Assembly (NCBI GenBank): GCA_946965045.2
Contig: OX337228.1
Span: 5,456,001 to 5,520,000 of the forward strand
Direction: 5' to 3'
Origin: Epithemia pelagica
Lineage: Eukaryota; Bacillariophyta; Bacillariophyceae; Surirellales; Surirellaceae
DNA length: 64,000 bases
Part shown: one piece after another, positions 52,393 to 62,300 of the stretch
How the letters are laid out: each line of letters starts with the position of its first letter
Numbering within the stretch: the first letter of the stretch is position 1
Made by a program: the position numbers and the translations under genes
The notes under the pieces: generated by a model
What the model was told of the DNA's origin: nothing
Seen by the model: the letters and a program-made list of their open reading frames with translations, nothing else
Database searches by the model: none

Positions 52393-53013
52393 CTTTCCCT
52401 TTCATATGGCTAAGAGTCCAGCTTTCGTCGTTTTCAATAGTTCTTCACAAAGCGAGATCTTGCCACTCTAGGATTAGGACCCTCGGGCCTTGGGACATCT
52501 TCCTTCTTGATTGATGAATGATTGTCTGCCGCTCGCAAAAAAATTTCGTGAGCGCATCGGCAAAAACAATCGGCACGCTGGAACGAAATGAATGGGCTAT
52601 AATGATCTTGAGGTATCCGCTTAAGTATGCAACAACTGACAGAGATGCTATTTATGAAACCAATGCAGGCATAAGTTAAGGGCACATAAATCGACAAAAT
52701 TATAACGATAACTTACCGGCCAGTTCCCAAAAACACTGCCAAAATCACAGACGAACAGATTAAAAAACGAGCTGTTGGGAGCGCGCACGCCAGAGGCCCA
52801 AGCGTTGGACGCGTTAACCACGATCCGTGATCCGATCAAGGAGGTGCGAATAGACTATGAGTGGAGAGCTCCTGCTCCTCCTAGCTAGCAACCGGAGGAC
52901 TCCTAAGTTATTCCTACTCTTACTCCTAGGTAGGAGTAGTAGGAGTAATGGAGAACTCCGGTCTTCGCTATAATACCTTTTGTATAAAGATGCACTGGCT
53001 TATTCATAATACT
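52393..53013. other. Intergenic spacer with an imperfect hairpin
   Basis: Promoter of the TBC gene and 3' flank of the mitochondrial RRM-like gene. No coding sequence is supported. At 52892-52962 a foldback runs from CCGGAGGACTCC to GGAGAACTCCGG around a central CCTAGG. Confidence 0.5.
52892..52962. repeat. Imperfect foldback around CCTAGG
   Basis: The left end CCGGAGGACTCC pairs with the right end GGAGAACTCCGG. The interior is made of repeated TACTCC/GGAGTA units on the two sides of CCTAGG. It lies about 50-120 bp past the stop codon of the mitochondrial RRM-like gene. Confidence 0.65.
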
Positions 53014-55395
53014 TTATTCATAATACTTTGCTCTTGATGCATTAAGTTCGGCCTTCTTTTTCTCCCAGTCGTCGAAGGCAGAGTAGTCAAATTCTTCGCC
53101 TTCTTTATACTGGCTATAAAATGCCTCTCCAGGATTTTCTCGGGTAGCAACACATGACTTCATTGTCTTGATAGCTTCTTGAACCAAATCTCGATAGTTC
53201 TGTTTTGGGGCCTTTTCTGGTGTGATTTTCTCTTTTCGAAAGTTTCCATCGAATACTCCATAGAATCTGTTGTTCCTCCGAATCCCACGCATCATCTCAT
53301 CCAACACAACACGAGGAACGCCATTTTTATCCAAGTATTCAATATCCTCTTCGGTTGTATACTTTTGCCAATTGACCATTTCATCCTCCAGCTCTTCTAC
53401 GGGGCGCACGGATCTGGTCTCAGGGGCTGTGTCATAGTTAGGAATTACGCGATCTTGACAGAGGAAGAGTTGTGATAATTCATCTCCAATCATCATTTTC
53501 CCATCCTGGCAACTATTGAGACAAGCCTCTGCTTCCTCTGGCTCTTCAAACCCAATATAGGCCATTCCAAGAATAGGCTCCCCTGTGAGTTCACACTTCA
53601 CAAATTCAATCGAGCTCAGGGCTCGTCGGCGCTTTGGAGAATACTTTTGAAAAAATTCAGTGAGGTATTTTTGATACATGACATCTGGATCCAAACCACG
53701 AACTTGAAGTGCACTAGCGTGAGAAATGTAGAACTGTTTTGAAGGCATGTGGATACCGTCCACCATCAACTTGTTTGCGTTCACTCGAATTTGTTCCTTC
53801 GTATCCTTACGCTCAAAACCCCAGTGCTTCAACGCTCGACGAGCACGAAGAAACTTAACTTGATACGTCCCGATTGCCTTCATTCGATCCTGAAACAGGG
53901 ACGACTCGAGAATCGACTTGACTTTTTCAGCCGAAGAAAAACGGACTAATGCACTGTTTCGCGAAAGAATGTGCACATCTTCCGCCTTCAGCGTTCCGTA
54001 GACTTGTTCGAGTTCCGAGTCCTTTGGAATGATGGATTTGGCCAATGATGAAGATGTGATGCCAAGGGGCAAATTCGTTAAATGGATCATACAGTCTGGC
54101 GAGGATCCTTGATCGACAAATTCTTGAAGAGGTGCCTTCATTTCGACAAAAAAGTCAGGGTCGTATTTCTGGAGATGCGGAACCAGCGTTAGAACCTTTT
54201 CCTTGGGTCCATCTTTCAGAATATTCGCCAGATGCCGGGGCGCGTGGTAACCGACAAATGCTGACGTTCTGTTTGCTACAAACACTTGCGTGGAATCAAC
54301 CCCGACCAAGCTAGCAACTGTCTGCTCAAGTACGCTCCGGTCAACGGGGTTTCCAACGTCACCAAGCTTCCCGTCGATGGTTAACGGCGGCAAGCCTGTG
54401 ACGTACAAGAAACGCTTGTGAGAGTCCAGAAATTCCTTCGGTGGCTGCATGAGCTCCTTGCGATGTTCCTTAAACATTGGAATTGGTTCCCGTTTCGAGT
54501 TTGGGTGTTCGAATTTCCACGTAACTGAAGCATAATCAGTTGGGTGCTCATGCATGGCCGAAACAAAATCTTCGACGCCACCTCTTCCTAACGTGGGGGC
54601 CAAGGGCAAGACCATCTCTCGGAACTCTTTGTCCTGCAGAGACTCCGTTTTGAACCATGAGTCATCTTTTTTTATGACTTCAAAAATATCGTTTTCTGCG
54701 TCAAAGAATCTCTTTTCGGGATCCATTGCCTCCTCTTTTTGGTTTGACTGAGCCATTTTCTCCATGAGTTTTTTCTCTGTATATTTTGCTTGACCCATGA
54801 AATCTCCAGTCTGTTCATGATTCGTTTCTTCTGCATTATCGTTAGTGCTATCCACACCATTTCCACCACTTTCATCGCCTGCGGGTTCCCCGTACGCAGC
54901 CGGTGAGAAGATTGGCGTTTCATCTTCTCGGCTGACTAACCAGTCTGGCGGCTGCTCCATGAGATCCGCCTCCGTGTATTTGACTGTAAACTTTCCGTCT
55001 TTATCGAAAAGTTCAGAAAAGTCGTCTTCTGGTTTGAACCAAACATCGTAATCTTCTTCGTTCCACCAGTACTTTTTGTCGTCCCACAATTCATCCAGAG
55101 CGAAGTACTCGTCGTCTTGAGACAAAAATTTGGGACGTCCATCAGGACCCTCCGGAGTAGTGTCAAGAAATATTTGTTTACTAGTGTCTTGTTGTTCTGG
55201 TTGATCTCGCCTTCGAGGCCCGCGATATCGTTGACGAGGTTCTGATGAGAATTCGCGATGGCTTTCATCCCAACAACGTAGTGGTCGGCGTGATTGTGAT
55301 GTAACAGCTACGGAAAACGTCAACCGCATGCTTTTCGGTCTCGTAATCAATCCACTAGACCGACATCGGAGAGGTTGAAAGCGACGAGCCCACAT
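53014..55395 (-). CDS. Mitochondrial protein with degenerate RRM-like domains
   Basis: The frame opens at a GTG (55434); the ATG at 55395 gives a strongly basic presequence (MWARRFQPLRCRSSGLITRP) typical of mitochondrial import, and 793 residues. An acidic, Trp/Tyr/Asp-rich region (about 75-150, with DDKKYWWNEEDYDVWFKPED) follows. Three segments then look like divergent RNA-recognition motifs. One begins FLYVTGLPPLTIDG, the second CMIHLTNLPLGITSSSLAKS with later SALVRFSSAEKVKSIL, and the third is near LSSIEFVKCE and GMAYIGFEEPEEAEACL. The C-terminus is charged and helical. RNP motifs are weak, so RNA binding is likely but unproven. A mitoribosome or RNA-processing role is plausible. A retrotransposon ends 45 bp upstream of its start. 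Confidence 0.75.
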   Translation of the reverse strand: MWARRFQPLRCRSSGLITRPKSMRLTFSVAVTSQSRRPLRCWDESHREFSSEPRQRYRGPRRRDQPEQQDTSKQIFLDTTPEGPDGRPKFLSQDDEYFALDELWDDKKYWWNEEDYDVWFKPEDDFSELFDKDGKFTVKYTEADLMEQPPDWLVSREDETPIFSPAAYGEPAGDESGGNGVDSTNDNAEETNHEQTGDFMGQAKYTEKKLMEKMAQSNQKEEAMDPEKRFFDAENDIFEVIKKDDSWFKTESLQDKEFREMVLPLAPTLGRGGVEDFVSAMHEHPTDYASVTWKFEHPNSKREPIPMFKEHRKELMQPPKEFLDSHKRFLYVTGLPPLTIDGKLGDVGNPVDRSVLEQTVASLVGVDSTQVFVANRTSAFVGYHAPRHLANILKDGPKEKVLTLVPHLQKYDPDFFVEMKAPLQEFVDQGSSPDCMIHLTNLPLGITSSSLAKSIIPKDSELEQVYGTLKAEDVHILSRNSALVRFSSAEKVKSILESSLFQDRMKAIGTYQVKFLRARRALKHWGFERKDTKEQIRVNANKLMVDGIHMPSKQFYISHASALQVRGLDPDVMYQKYLTEFFQKYSPKRRRALSSIEFVKCELTGEPILGMAYIGFEEPEEAEACLNSCQDGKMMIGDELSQLFLCQDRVIPNYDTAPETRSVRPVEELEDEMVNWQKYTTEEDIEYLDKNGVPRVVLDEMMRGIRRNNRFYGVFDGNFRKEKITPEKAPKQNYRDLVQEAIKTMKSCVATRENPGEAFYSQYKEGEEFDYSAFDDWEKKKAELNASRAKYYE

Positions 55396-55440
55396 GGTAC
55401 GATGGTGCTGAACGGCTGCAGGGTGCAGCACCACAGGGAT

Positions 55441-55457
55441 CTTTATTTTTATTTTAT
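55441..55457 (-). other. A-rich 3' tail of the retrotransposon
   Basis: The plus strand reads CTTTATTTTTATTTTA, so the element's sense strand ends in an A-rich tract, marking the 3' end of target-primed reverse transcription. It is 45 bp upstream of the start codon of the mitochondrial RRM-like gene. Confidence 0.6.
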
Positions 55458-55481
55458 GGTTCTATGTAGTGGTTTGTGGTG

Positions 55482-58400
55482 CTAAGCGGCCGAACCGCAT
55501 AGTAAGTGGGGCGTTTCTTCTCGGGGGAAGAATGTGGCTATTGGGAATGGAGTGTACAGGGGTGGTTGTGGGGCGAATCCTTGTTGTGTTAACCTTGCCC
55601 GCTGGGTTTTCTGGTATCTGCTTTCATATTCTTGGTTGCGTAGCGCCGAAATTTGTTTGTTTAGATGTTTGGCCAAGGACGTTACTAGGGCGTGTCCAAG
55701 TGACGCCTTTGCGTAATGTCCTATCGAGTGGATGTGTGCTTCGTCGTATCGAAATCTTGGTGATCGTTTGGTGGCTTTGTTGGCGATGTTGTTTGGAGCG
55801 TATTCGATTTCCTGGTAGAGGTCAAAGGCGGCGGTGTGTTGTTTGCTTCTTGAGGGTGACCGTCCGAAGTGTGCATCTGGCCATTGTGGTGGGATGGCCG
55901 AGGAGAATTCGTGTGGTAAGTCGTCCTGGTGGAAGAGAAGGCGCTGGGCGAAGGATCCAAGGGATCCGAGATGATCAACGGTAAACGGGATCAAATATAC
56001 TCCGTTTGCAAGAAGGTGTTTTGCTGTGTTGTCGTCATGGCAGAATTTCGAACGGGCTGCTTCCTGGTGCGGTCTGGAGGCTGCATGGCCAAGGGCACTG
56101 TTATCGACCGGGACGGGAAGTGGTGTTCGAGCATGAGGGGGCGGGATGGTGACATCGATGGCCACATAGTTGAAGGGTTCGTTCTTCTGTGGTTGTTTCA
56201 ACAACAATCCAACGTCGGCTGGTCTCACATTTCTTGTGTGTTGTGGGGCCAAACCGGGAGGTTCAATGTGGACGTCCTTGCAGTCCTCTACGTAGCCGGC
56301 CCCGGGTGCCAGGCGGGAGAGGAGGTCGTAGACGGTGTCCCTTACTGCATTGGAGAGGGCCGTCTTCGGAGCCATGCTGCATGAAAAAAGATGATCGCCC
56401 TGTGGGTCTAGGGTGGGACAGGAGGGGCATCGGCATTTCCCTCGGAGGTGGTCTGGGAGGACTGGAAGGCGGAGCTTGCGTCGCAGGGCGGTGAGAAACA
56501 GGTTGTTGGGGATTCGGAAGTGTTCGGCCGTGCGTGGGAGGTGAAGGGCTAGGCTTGTGAGTGGTGACAGGGCTGAAGGGAGACTGGGGAGCAGTTCTGG
56601 TGGTGTGGCAGAGAGGAGGGATGGGACGAGGTGTTCCACCAGAGTGTGGTGGGCCAGTTGGTGGTGTGTGTTCTTGTCGTACAGGTCGGTGTTCGTTAGT
56701 GGGGCCGGAGCAAGCTCGTGGGTGTAGAGTGCAAGGGAGCGACGGAAAGCCTGGAACCACGGGAGTTCACTGTGTTGCCAATCGGTGAAAGCAGCCTTGT
56801 GTGTGGGGGGTACTGGCCAGTCCTTGGAGGAGGCCAGTTTGATGGATCTCACTGTTTGTGTCAATAGACGTGGTCGAGCGCTGGCTGCCGGGCTGTGGTA
56901 ACCCAGTCCTCCAAGGCGGTTTGGAAGGGCGGCCATGATTGTGGTCATGGTTGTGATTTGGTGTGCCGGTGTGGACGTGATCTTGGCTAGGAATGCAGCA
57001 ATCAAACCGTCCGCCTGGGTAGTGGTGGGACTGTCCCAAAGGGTGGTGGTTGCCTCGTTGGAAGGGTGTGCGAGGACCATGTCTGTGGGCAGCAAATGCA
57101 GGATCGACGGTACGAGCGAGTACCGGAAAAGGTGACTTTGCGTTTGTAGGTCCGTGAGCTCGGTGAGCAGGTCTACGTTTTGTTGCATTTGGGTGAGTCT
57201 CTTTTGGATGTATTGGCGCGCAAAAGCTTGGGAGCCGACCGGTTGGCCAAGGAACCTGGTTCCCGTGGTGATTTCCGCGGCCGTTCGGTTTCCAGGGTTG
57301 AGGTGTCGGAGGGCATCGTAGAGGTGTTGTTGCGCCTGTGTTGGTAGGTATCCGTCGGTTGTGGCGGTGATGGCGGTTGTTGTGGTTAGGATTTGTGTTT
57401 TTGCTTTGTTCAGTTGGACTCCGAGCGGTGCGCCGAGTTCTTCGAAACGGGCCAGAAACCACGGTAAGTCTTCGTGTGGCAGGCAAATGGATGTGTCGTC
57501 CATTATGGAAGCTGTGTGTGCTTGTCCGCCTTTGCCATCGTCATGTGCGTCCCCTGCTTTCTTCCGGCGGAGAGCGCGTTGGAGTTGTTCTTTATTGATC
57601 TGTATGGTCACGGTGAGGAGGACCAGGCAGGAGAATAATGGGCTCAGTGGGCATCCTTGTGGGAAGCCTTCGTCTTGGAGGAGTTTGTCGGCCTCTCCCT
57701 TGTCGTTGAAGAACCAAGAGGGTGTTTGTGTTTGCGTCAAGAGGTCGTACAGGGGAAGAAGGGGTGTCGTTTCTACGCGAGAGGCCAGTATTCGCCGTGC
57801 CTCTGTTCGTGACGTGTTGTTGAACATGTTGTGGAGGTCCAGGCACACCAAAGCTCTTGTTGGTGTTTGGGGTAGCTCAATGTATTTTGCCACTTCGTTG
57901 GTTGTTGTTTGCGCCACGAAGTCAATCCCTCCTGGGATTTGGATCCCATACTGGCCGCCGCTGAGCAAGAGCGGCGTGATTTGGTCGGTGATGTGTGTGA
58001 GGGCGATTTTGGCGGCGACGCGCCGCAAACCGGTGCCGATGCCGATGGGTCTTAGGCGATGGAGTTTGTTTGGGTCCTTGTGGAGGGCAAGGAAGTAGTT
58101 GCTCCCCAGGAGTTGGTGGACGAAAGTCGGAACTTGGGCGGTGAGGATGAGCTGGAACAGGGCTTGGAGGTTGTGTCGGTATGGCCGTGTTGCCGTGGCA
58201 GCTCTGGTGGTGCGGTGTAGCGCCATTTCGACAATGGCGTCCGTGCAGGTGGCGAAGGGGCCCGATGCCGTGCCTCGTTTCATTTGTCGCATGGCAAGGT
58301 CAAACAGGTCTGGGTCGATGTGGATGTAGTTTTCTTCTGGTGGTGGTCGGTCTGGCTGGTTGCCGCGGTTCCTTGTTGTTGTTGGCGGTGGTTCCCGTCT

Positions 58401-59363
58401 CGCCGGGAACAGATCTTGTTTTATGGCGGCAATGCGTTCGGGCGTGAGTGTGGCGGTGGGCATGTGGGAGGTGAGCCGGGAGTAGGCGGTGGAGTAGTTG
58501 CCGAGGTCCGCGGCTCGTTGCGCGGCTGCCAGGCGGCTGGGATGAATGGGTCCGCCTTGGAGGTGTTGTCTGGTGTGTTGTTGTCGTTGTTTTTTCTTGT
58601 TGTTGCCGGTTGTTGTTCGCTTGCTGGTGGAGGTTGCTGGCGGTGGTTGTGACCATACCAAATGGTGCAGTTCTTCGATGCGTCCGGCCTTTAGCAGGGC
58701 GTTTCTTGCTCGGAAGGCTTCGGCGTGGGTGGTGTGTCCTGTTGTTTCAGGTGGCGCCAAGAGCATGGGTTCAAGAAGGAGGAGGAGTTTCCAGAAGGGA
58801 CTTGCTTCCACGAGGGCTGCCGGTGGTTTCGTTTCTCGGATGATGGAGTCTTGGAGTTTCGGTGTGGCCTTGAGGATCCATTGCACGGTGTTGTTGTAGG
58901 TGACGTAAAAGGCTTTCTTGGTTGGATGTTTGAGGTTGTGCCATACGCTGCGTCGAAACGGGGGCGGTGTTGGGTCAAGTTGGTGAAGGAAGGCGAGGCC
59001 CGTCTTCCACTGCGTTGCTATGTGAGGATCATCGTGTCGGTACGTGTGGAGGACAAGGTCCAAGTTGTTCTCTTTTCTAGTATGTTTATTTTCGTGGTGG
59101 TTGTGTAAGTGGCCCTCGGTGGTGAAAATGGCGGTTGGTTTGTTGCAGGTGTGGCAGACATGGAGGCCGTGTTGTTGACAGAAGGAGTGGGATAGATATG
59201 TGGACGGTCGTGTTTCTCCGTGTGCTTCGATGAGGTGTTGTTTTAGTTGGAGGGTTTGTGTGTGTTTGTTTTGGTTGCGTGACTGGTGTGTTGGTGGGTC
59301 GGGCCGCCATGGACAATGGGGGACGGGGCATGCCCGGAGGGTGGGTCGCCGTAATGTACTCAT
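55482..59363 (-). CDS. Retrotransposon ORF2: zinc fingers, reverse transcriptase, restriction-like endonuclease
   Basis: The frame is open from an ATG at 59480, but the ATG at 59363 overlaps the ORF1 stop as ATGA and gives 1293 residues, so I prefer it. Two N-terminal C2H2 fingers (CPVPHC....H....H and CHTCNK....H...H) should bind target DNA. The reverse transcriptase spans about 390-760, with RPIGIGTGLRRVAAKI, LVCLDLHNMFNNTS (first catalytic Asp), GFPQGCPLSPLF and SIMDDTSICL (the Asp-Asp pair, with Met before it instead of the usual Ala or Val). A Cys/His cluster (CRCPSC....GDHLFSC) precedes RPADVGLLL and NYVAIDVTI, the PD-(D/E)xK nuclease signature of R2-type elements. It should nick target DNA and prime reverse transcription there. 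Confidence 0.9.
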   Translation of the reverse strand: MSTLRRPTLRACPVPHCPWRPDPPTHQSRNQNKHTQTLQLKQHLIEAHGETRPSTYLSHSFCQQHGLHVCHTCNKPTAIFTTEGHLHNHHENKHTRKENNLDLVLHTYRHDDPHIATQWKTGLAFLHQLDPTPPPFRRSVWHNLKHPTKKAFYVTYNNTVQWILKATPKLQDSIIRETKPPAALVEASPFWKLLLLLEPMLLAPPETTGHTTHAEAFRARNALLKAGRIEELHHLVWSQPPPATSTSKRTTTGNNKKKQRQQHTRQHLQGGPIHPSRLAAAQRAADLGNYSTAYSRLTSHMPTATLTPERIAAIKQDLFPARREPPPTTTRNRGNQPDRPPPEENYIHIDPDLFDLAMRQMKRGTASGPFATCTDAIVEMALHRTTRAATATRPYRHNLQALFQLILTAQVPTFVHQLLGSNYFLALHKDPNKLHRLRPIGIGTGLRRVAAKIALTHITDQITPLLLSGGQYGIQIPGGIDFVAQTTTNEVAKYIELPQTPTRALVCLDLHNMFNNTSRTEARRILASRVETTPLLPLYDLLTQTQTPSWFFNDKGEADKLLQDEGFPQGCPLSPLFSCLVLLTVTIQINKEQLQRALRRKKAGDAHDDGKGGQAHTASIMDDTSICLPHEDLPWFLARFEELGAPLGVQLNKAKTQILTTTTAITATTDGYLPTQAQQHLYDALRHLNPGNRTAAEITTGTRFLGQPVGSQAFARQYIQKRLTQMQQNVDLLTELTDLQTQSHLFRYSLVPSILHLLPTDMVLAHPSNEATTTLWDSPTTTQADGLIAAFLAKITSTPAHQITTMTTIMAALPNRLGGLGYHSPAASARPRLLTQTVRSIKLASSKDWPVPPTHKAAFTDWQHSELPWFQAFRRSLALYTHELAPAPLTNTDLYDKNTHHQLAHHTLVEHLVPSLLSATPPELLPSLPSALSPLTSLALHLPRTAEHFRIPNNLFLTALRRKLRLPVLPDHLRGKCRCPSCPTLDPQGDHLFSCSMAPKTALSNAVRDTVYDLLSRLAPGAGYVEDCKDVHIEPPGLAPQHTRNVRPADVGLLLKQPQKNEPFNYVAIDVTIPPPHARTPLPVPVDNSALGHAASRPHQEAARSKFCHDDNTAKHLLANGVYLIPFTVDHLGSLGSFAQRLLFHQDDLPHEFSSAIPPQWPDAHFGRSPSRSKQHTAAFDLYQEIEYAPNNIANKATKRSPRFRYDEAHIHSIGHYAKASLGHALVTSLAKHLNKQISALRNQEYESRYQKTQRARLTQQGFAPQPPLYTPFPIATFFPREETPHLLCGSAA
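59360..59363 (-). promoter_or_regulatory. ATGA stop-start overlap between ORF1 and ORF2
   Basis: On the minus strand the ORF1 stop TGA (59362-59360) overlaps the ATG of ORF2 (59363-59361). Such overlaps serve termination-reinitiation in several non-LTR retrotransposons. The ORFs are in different frames, so reinitiation is more likely than stop readthrough. Confidence 0.6.
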
Positions 59364-62300
59364 AGGGCCCCTTGGCCCTTGGAAGCATGCGGGACCACAT
59401 GGCCGGTGCGGGGGCCGGCGACGGGGGAAGGGGACGACGTGGGGCGTGGCCTCTGCACTAGTCGTTCTGCGTATTCCCATACGTCTTGCGCGTCTGTGTC
59501 CGTGCTGAAGGACGTAATCCCGTCCAGATATTGTTCCAGGACGGGCAGTTGTTGCTCATTGTTCGAGGCGACAAAGTCAATGATTTGTCGGAGTTCCTCG
59601 GTCGTGTGTTGCGAGTTCCATTGCTGGAATAGCGGGCGTGAACTGTCGGACGGGTCGGAGACGTTGTCCCATTCGTCTGGAACGTCCATGTCCTCCATGT
59701 CGACGTCTGTGGGGCGATCGTTGTATCTGTCTCTGTCCTCCTCGTACTCTGCCTCGGGGTTGTCGTCGTATTGCAGGGGCGCGTATTGGTTGGAGGACGT
59801 GTTGCTTGTGTCTGATGGTGGCGCTCTCGGTGCTGGGGACGACGTAGCTTCTGCCACTTTCTTCCAGTCCGTGCCGTCGTCGTATGGGTCGTCTTCGGTG
59901 TCGTCGGCATTGCTGGCGTCGTTTTGGTTGCTGTGGTGGTTGTCTTGGTTCGGCCGTTTCCTCGGTGGTGGTGCGCCTGGTGATGTGGATCGGGCTCTCG
60001 TTTCCCGTGTGTTGTTGTTCTCGTCGTCGTCGACTGTTGTGGGGTGTGCTTTCTTGACGATTCTCCGTGTGAGATCGAGGAGGCGGGACGTGTGGTTGGC
60101 TTGGATTGGTTGGTGGTCGTTGGAGGTGTTGTTGCGTGGCGGTGGGGCCGCTGCTGTGACCGAGGCCATGGTTTGTCGTAGTAAGTTTCGTGGGAACCCG
60201 GGGTACTGGCGAATGGTTGTCGTGTTGAGATGGAGGGTATCCGGAGTACGGAGGAGGTAAAGTACAAAAGCAATCGGCTGTTGTTCATGGTGGCAAAACT
60301 CGGGAAAGGCCGCTTGGTAGTTTTCCATTTGTGTCAGCTGTTCCCACTCTTCGTCGTCAGCGAGGTCGTTGAGGGGGAAGAGGCGAATGCGGACGCTTGC
60401 GGAGAAGTATTGGTCCAGTTCACGGAGTGCTTCCAGTGTCGTGGTACGTTGTTGTTGTGTTTTAGGCACTGGGATCAACTGGATGATGTTGTCGCGCCAG
60501 CGGAGGTCGTTGTTGGCCGTTGCTTTGTGGAGCTCATTGTATGCACGGAGAATGGTCTCGAACATGCGTTTGGAGGACGCCGAGATGTAGGTGACAGGGA
60601 CAGTGCCGCGTTGTTTGGATTTGAAGTCGCCGCTGAAATTGCCGTCGCGGCATCCGATGTGTTTGTGAAAGTCGTCCGACATTTGGAGGTGTGTTGGGAG
60701 GAAGCCTAGGAGTTGGTCGTGGATGGCGTCCGTGAGGTCGATGTATCCTCTTTTGTGTTTGATCGCGCTGGCCGGGATGCCAACGATGATACCGTGTGTC
60801 TCACATGTTCTGTTGTTGCAGGCAGGGGCGTAAATGTCGATGTCCTTGTATCTTGGGTTTACCGTGGGGTTGGACTGCTGCGATCCGTGACGGAGAATCT
60901 GTTGCAGGCCGTGGTTGTCGTTGCGGAAATCATCCCGGTGATGTTTATGCCACATTTGCGTGACGAACCGGATGCCTTGCTCCTGAAATACCTCGGTGTC
61001 GAAGGCGTCATTGATGGGGGCGGGGCGGAGCGTAAGGTGGAAGGAAGACGTGTATCCGCGCCCTCCTCGTTCGTTATTGTTGTTGTTTCGGTTGTTGCTG
61101 TTTCGCGGTGGTTGTTTTGTTTCCAGGAACTCGACCCTGTGCACTTCCAGCATCATTGGTTCTTCCCGGCATCGGTGGTGTTGCAGCACTCGGTGGATGT
61201 GTTGCTTTAAGGTGGTTTCCGTGACCCGTGGGAGTCGCGACTCTTCTTGGTGGTTCGCTTTGTGGCGCACCACCAGTGTAAGGTGGATGGTTGCCGGTGG
61301 GTCCGTTGTTTTGGGGCGTTTCGGTGTTGCCCTGTATGGGTTGATGGTGGTCTCCGTGGTTGCCTCCATGGTGTCGTTGGTGCCGTCCTGGTTTTCCGCC
61401 CTGTCTTGGGTGTTGTCCTGTTCGTCATTTTTGGGCGTGGCATTGTCCTGGTTGTCGCTGTCCCTGTTGTCGTTATCGTTGGGCTCCGTGGGTTGGTTGC
61501 CGTCTCGGCCTTCCATGTACGGGACTTGGTTGTCCTCCCTATTGGGAGGGGTGGAGGTGTTGTGGGAGTAACGAAGCATTGCCTCCTGTGTGTTTTCGGT
61601 CGCATGGTTGAAGATCCTGGTCGTTGCGGTGGTGGCGGCCAATGTGCTGGAGCGTCGGCCGGACAGGGACGGTGGGGATGAAAGACGTGGCTCCGAGGTC
61701 TGGATGGTGTCGTCCTGGGTGGTGGTTTGGTTGGTGTCGTCGAGGGTGGTGTCTGGGCTGTTTTTGTTGTTTTTGGTGGTTTCCGTGGGCGTGTTTTCTT
61801 TTTTGTCTTTTTTGTCGGTGTTTTTGTTGTTGTTGTGGTGGTCAGGGGTGATGGGGTTGGACGTGTCCGAGGATTGGGAGCAGGGAGGGTTAAACGACGG
61901 CTTGGGTTGGTTGGCTTCCGGGTCGCCGCGGTTACCGAGCATGGTGGCTGCCTTTGCACGGGTGAGAAGGGCGTGGTTGCGTGGAGCAGTGGTGCGTTTG
62001 GTGGACGGCGGTGGCTTCGTTGCGTTGGTGGCGGCGAACTTGGAGTGGGCTTGCATGGTCGCTGTTTTGCAGGGGGCTTGGTTGTTGCTGGCGAAGTTTT
62101 CGTTCTGGCGGGTACTCAGTGGCGAGGCGAACTTTTCCGACACTGTGAGTGGAGATCGTTGGGCTGCTTCATTTTGTTTGGCGACGGGGTGGTTGTGGCG
62201 ATGATGACGTGGCTTGGACTCTTCTGTTGCTGAGTGGTGGTGACGGCGCCAATCGACGACGTGTCGGTTTCCGTTTCTGTCGGTCTGTGTCCCGGTTGTC

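Noticed and set aside
59364-59480. Upstream ATG (59480) as the start of retrotransposon ORF2
   Set aside because: It would overlap ORF1 by 121 bases, and the extra residues are low-complexity Pro/Arg that mirror ORF1 in another frame. The ATGA overlap at 59363 is the better start.
59379-60260. Long plus-strand frames across the retrotransposon
   Set aside because: They are shadows caused by the G/T-rich plus strand opposite the ORF1 and ORF2 codons; the translations are Ser/Val/Gly/Cys/Trp-rich noise.
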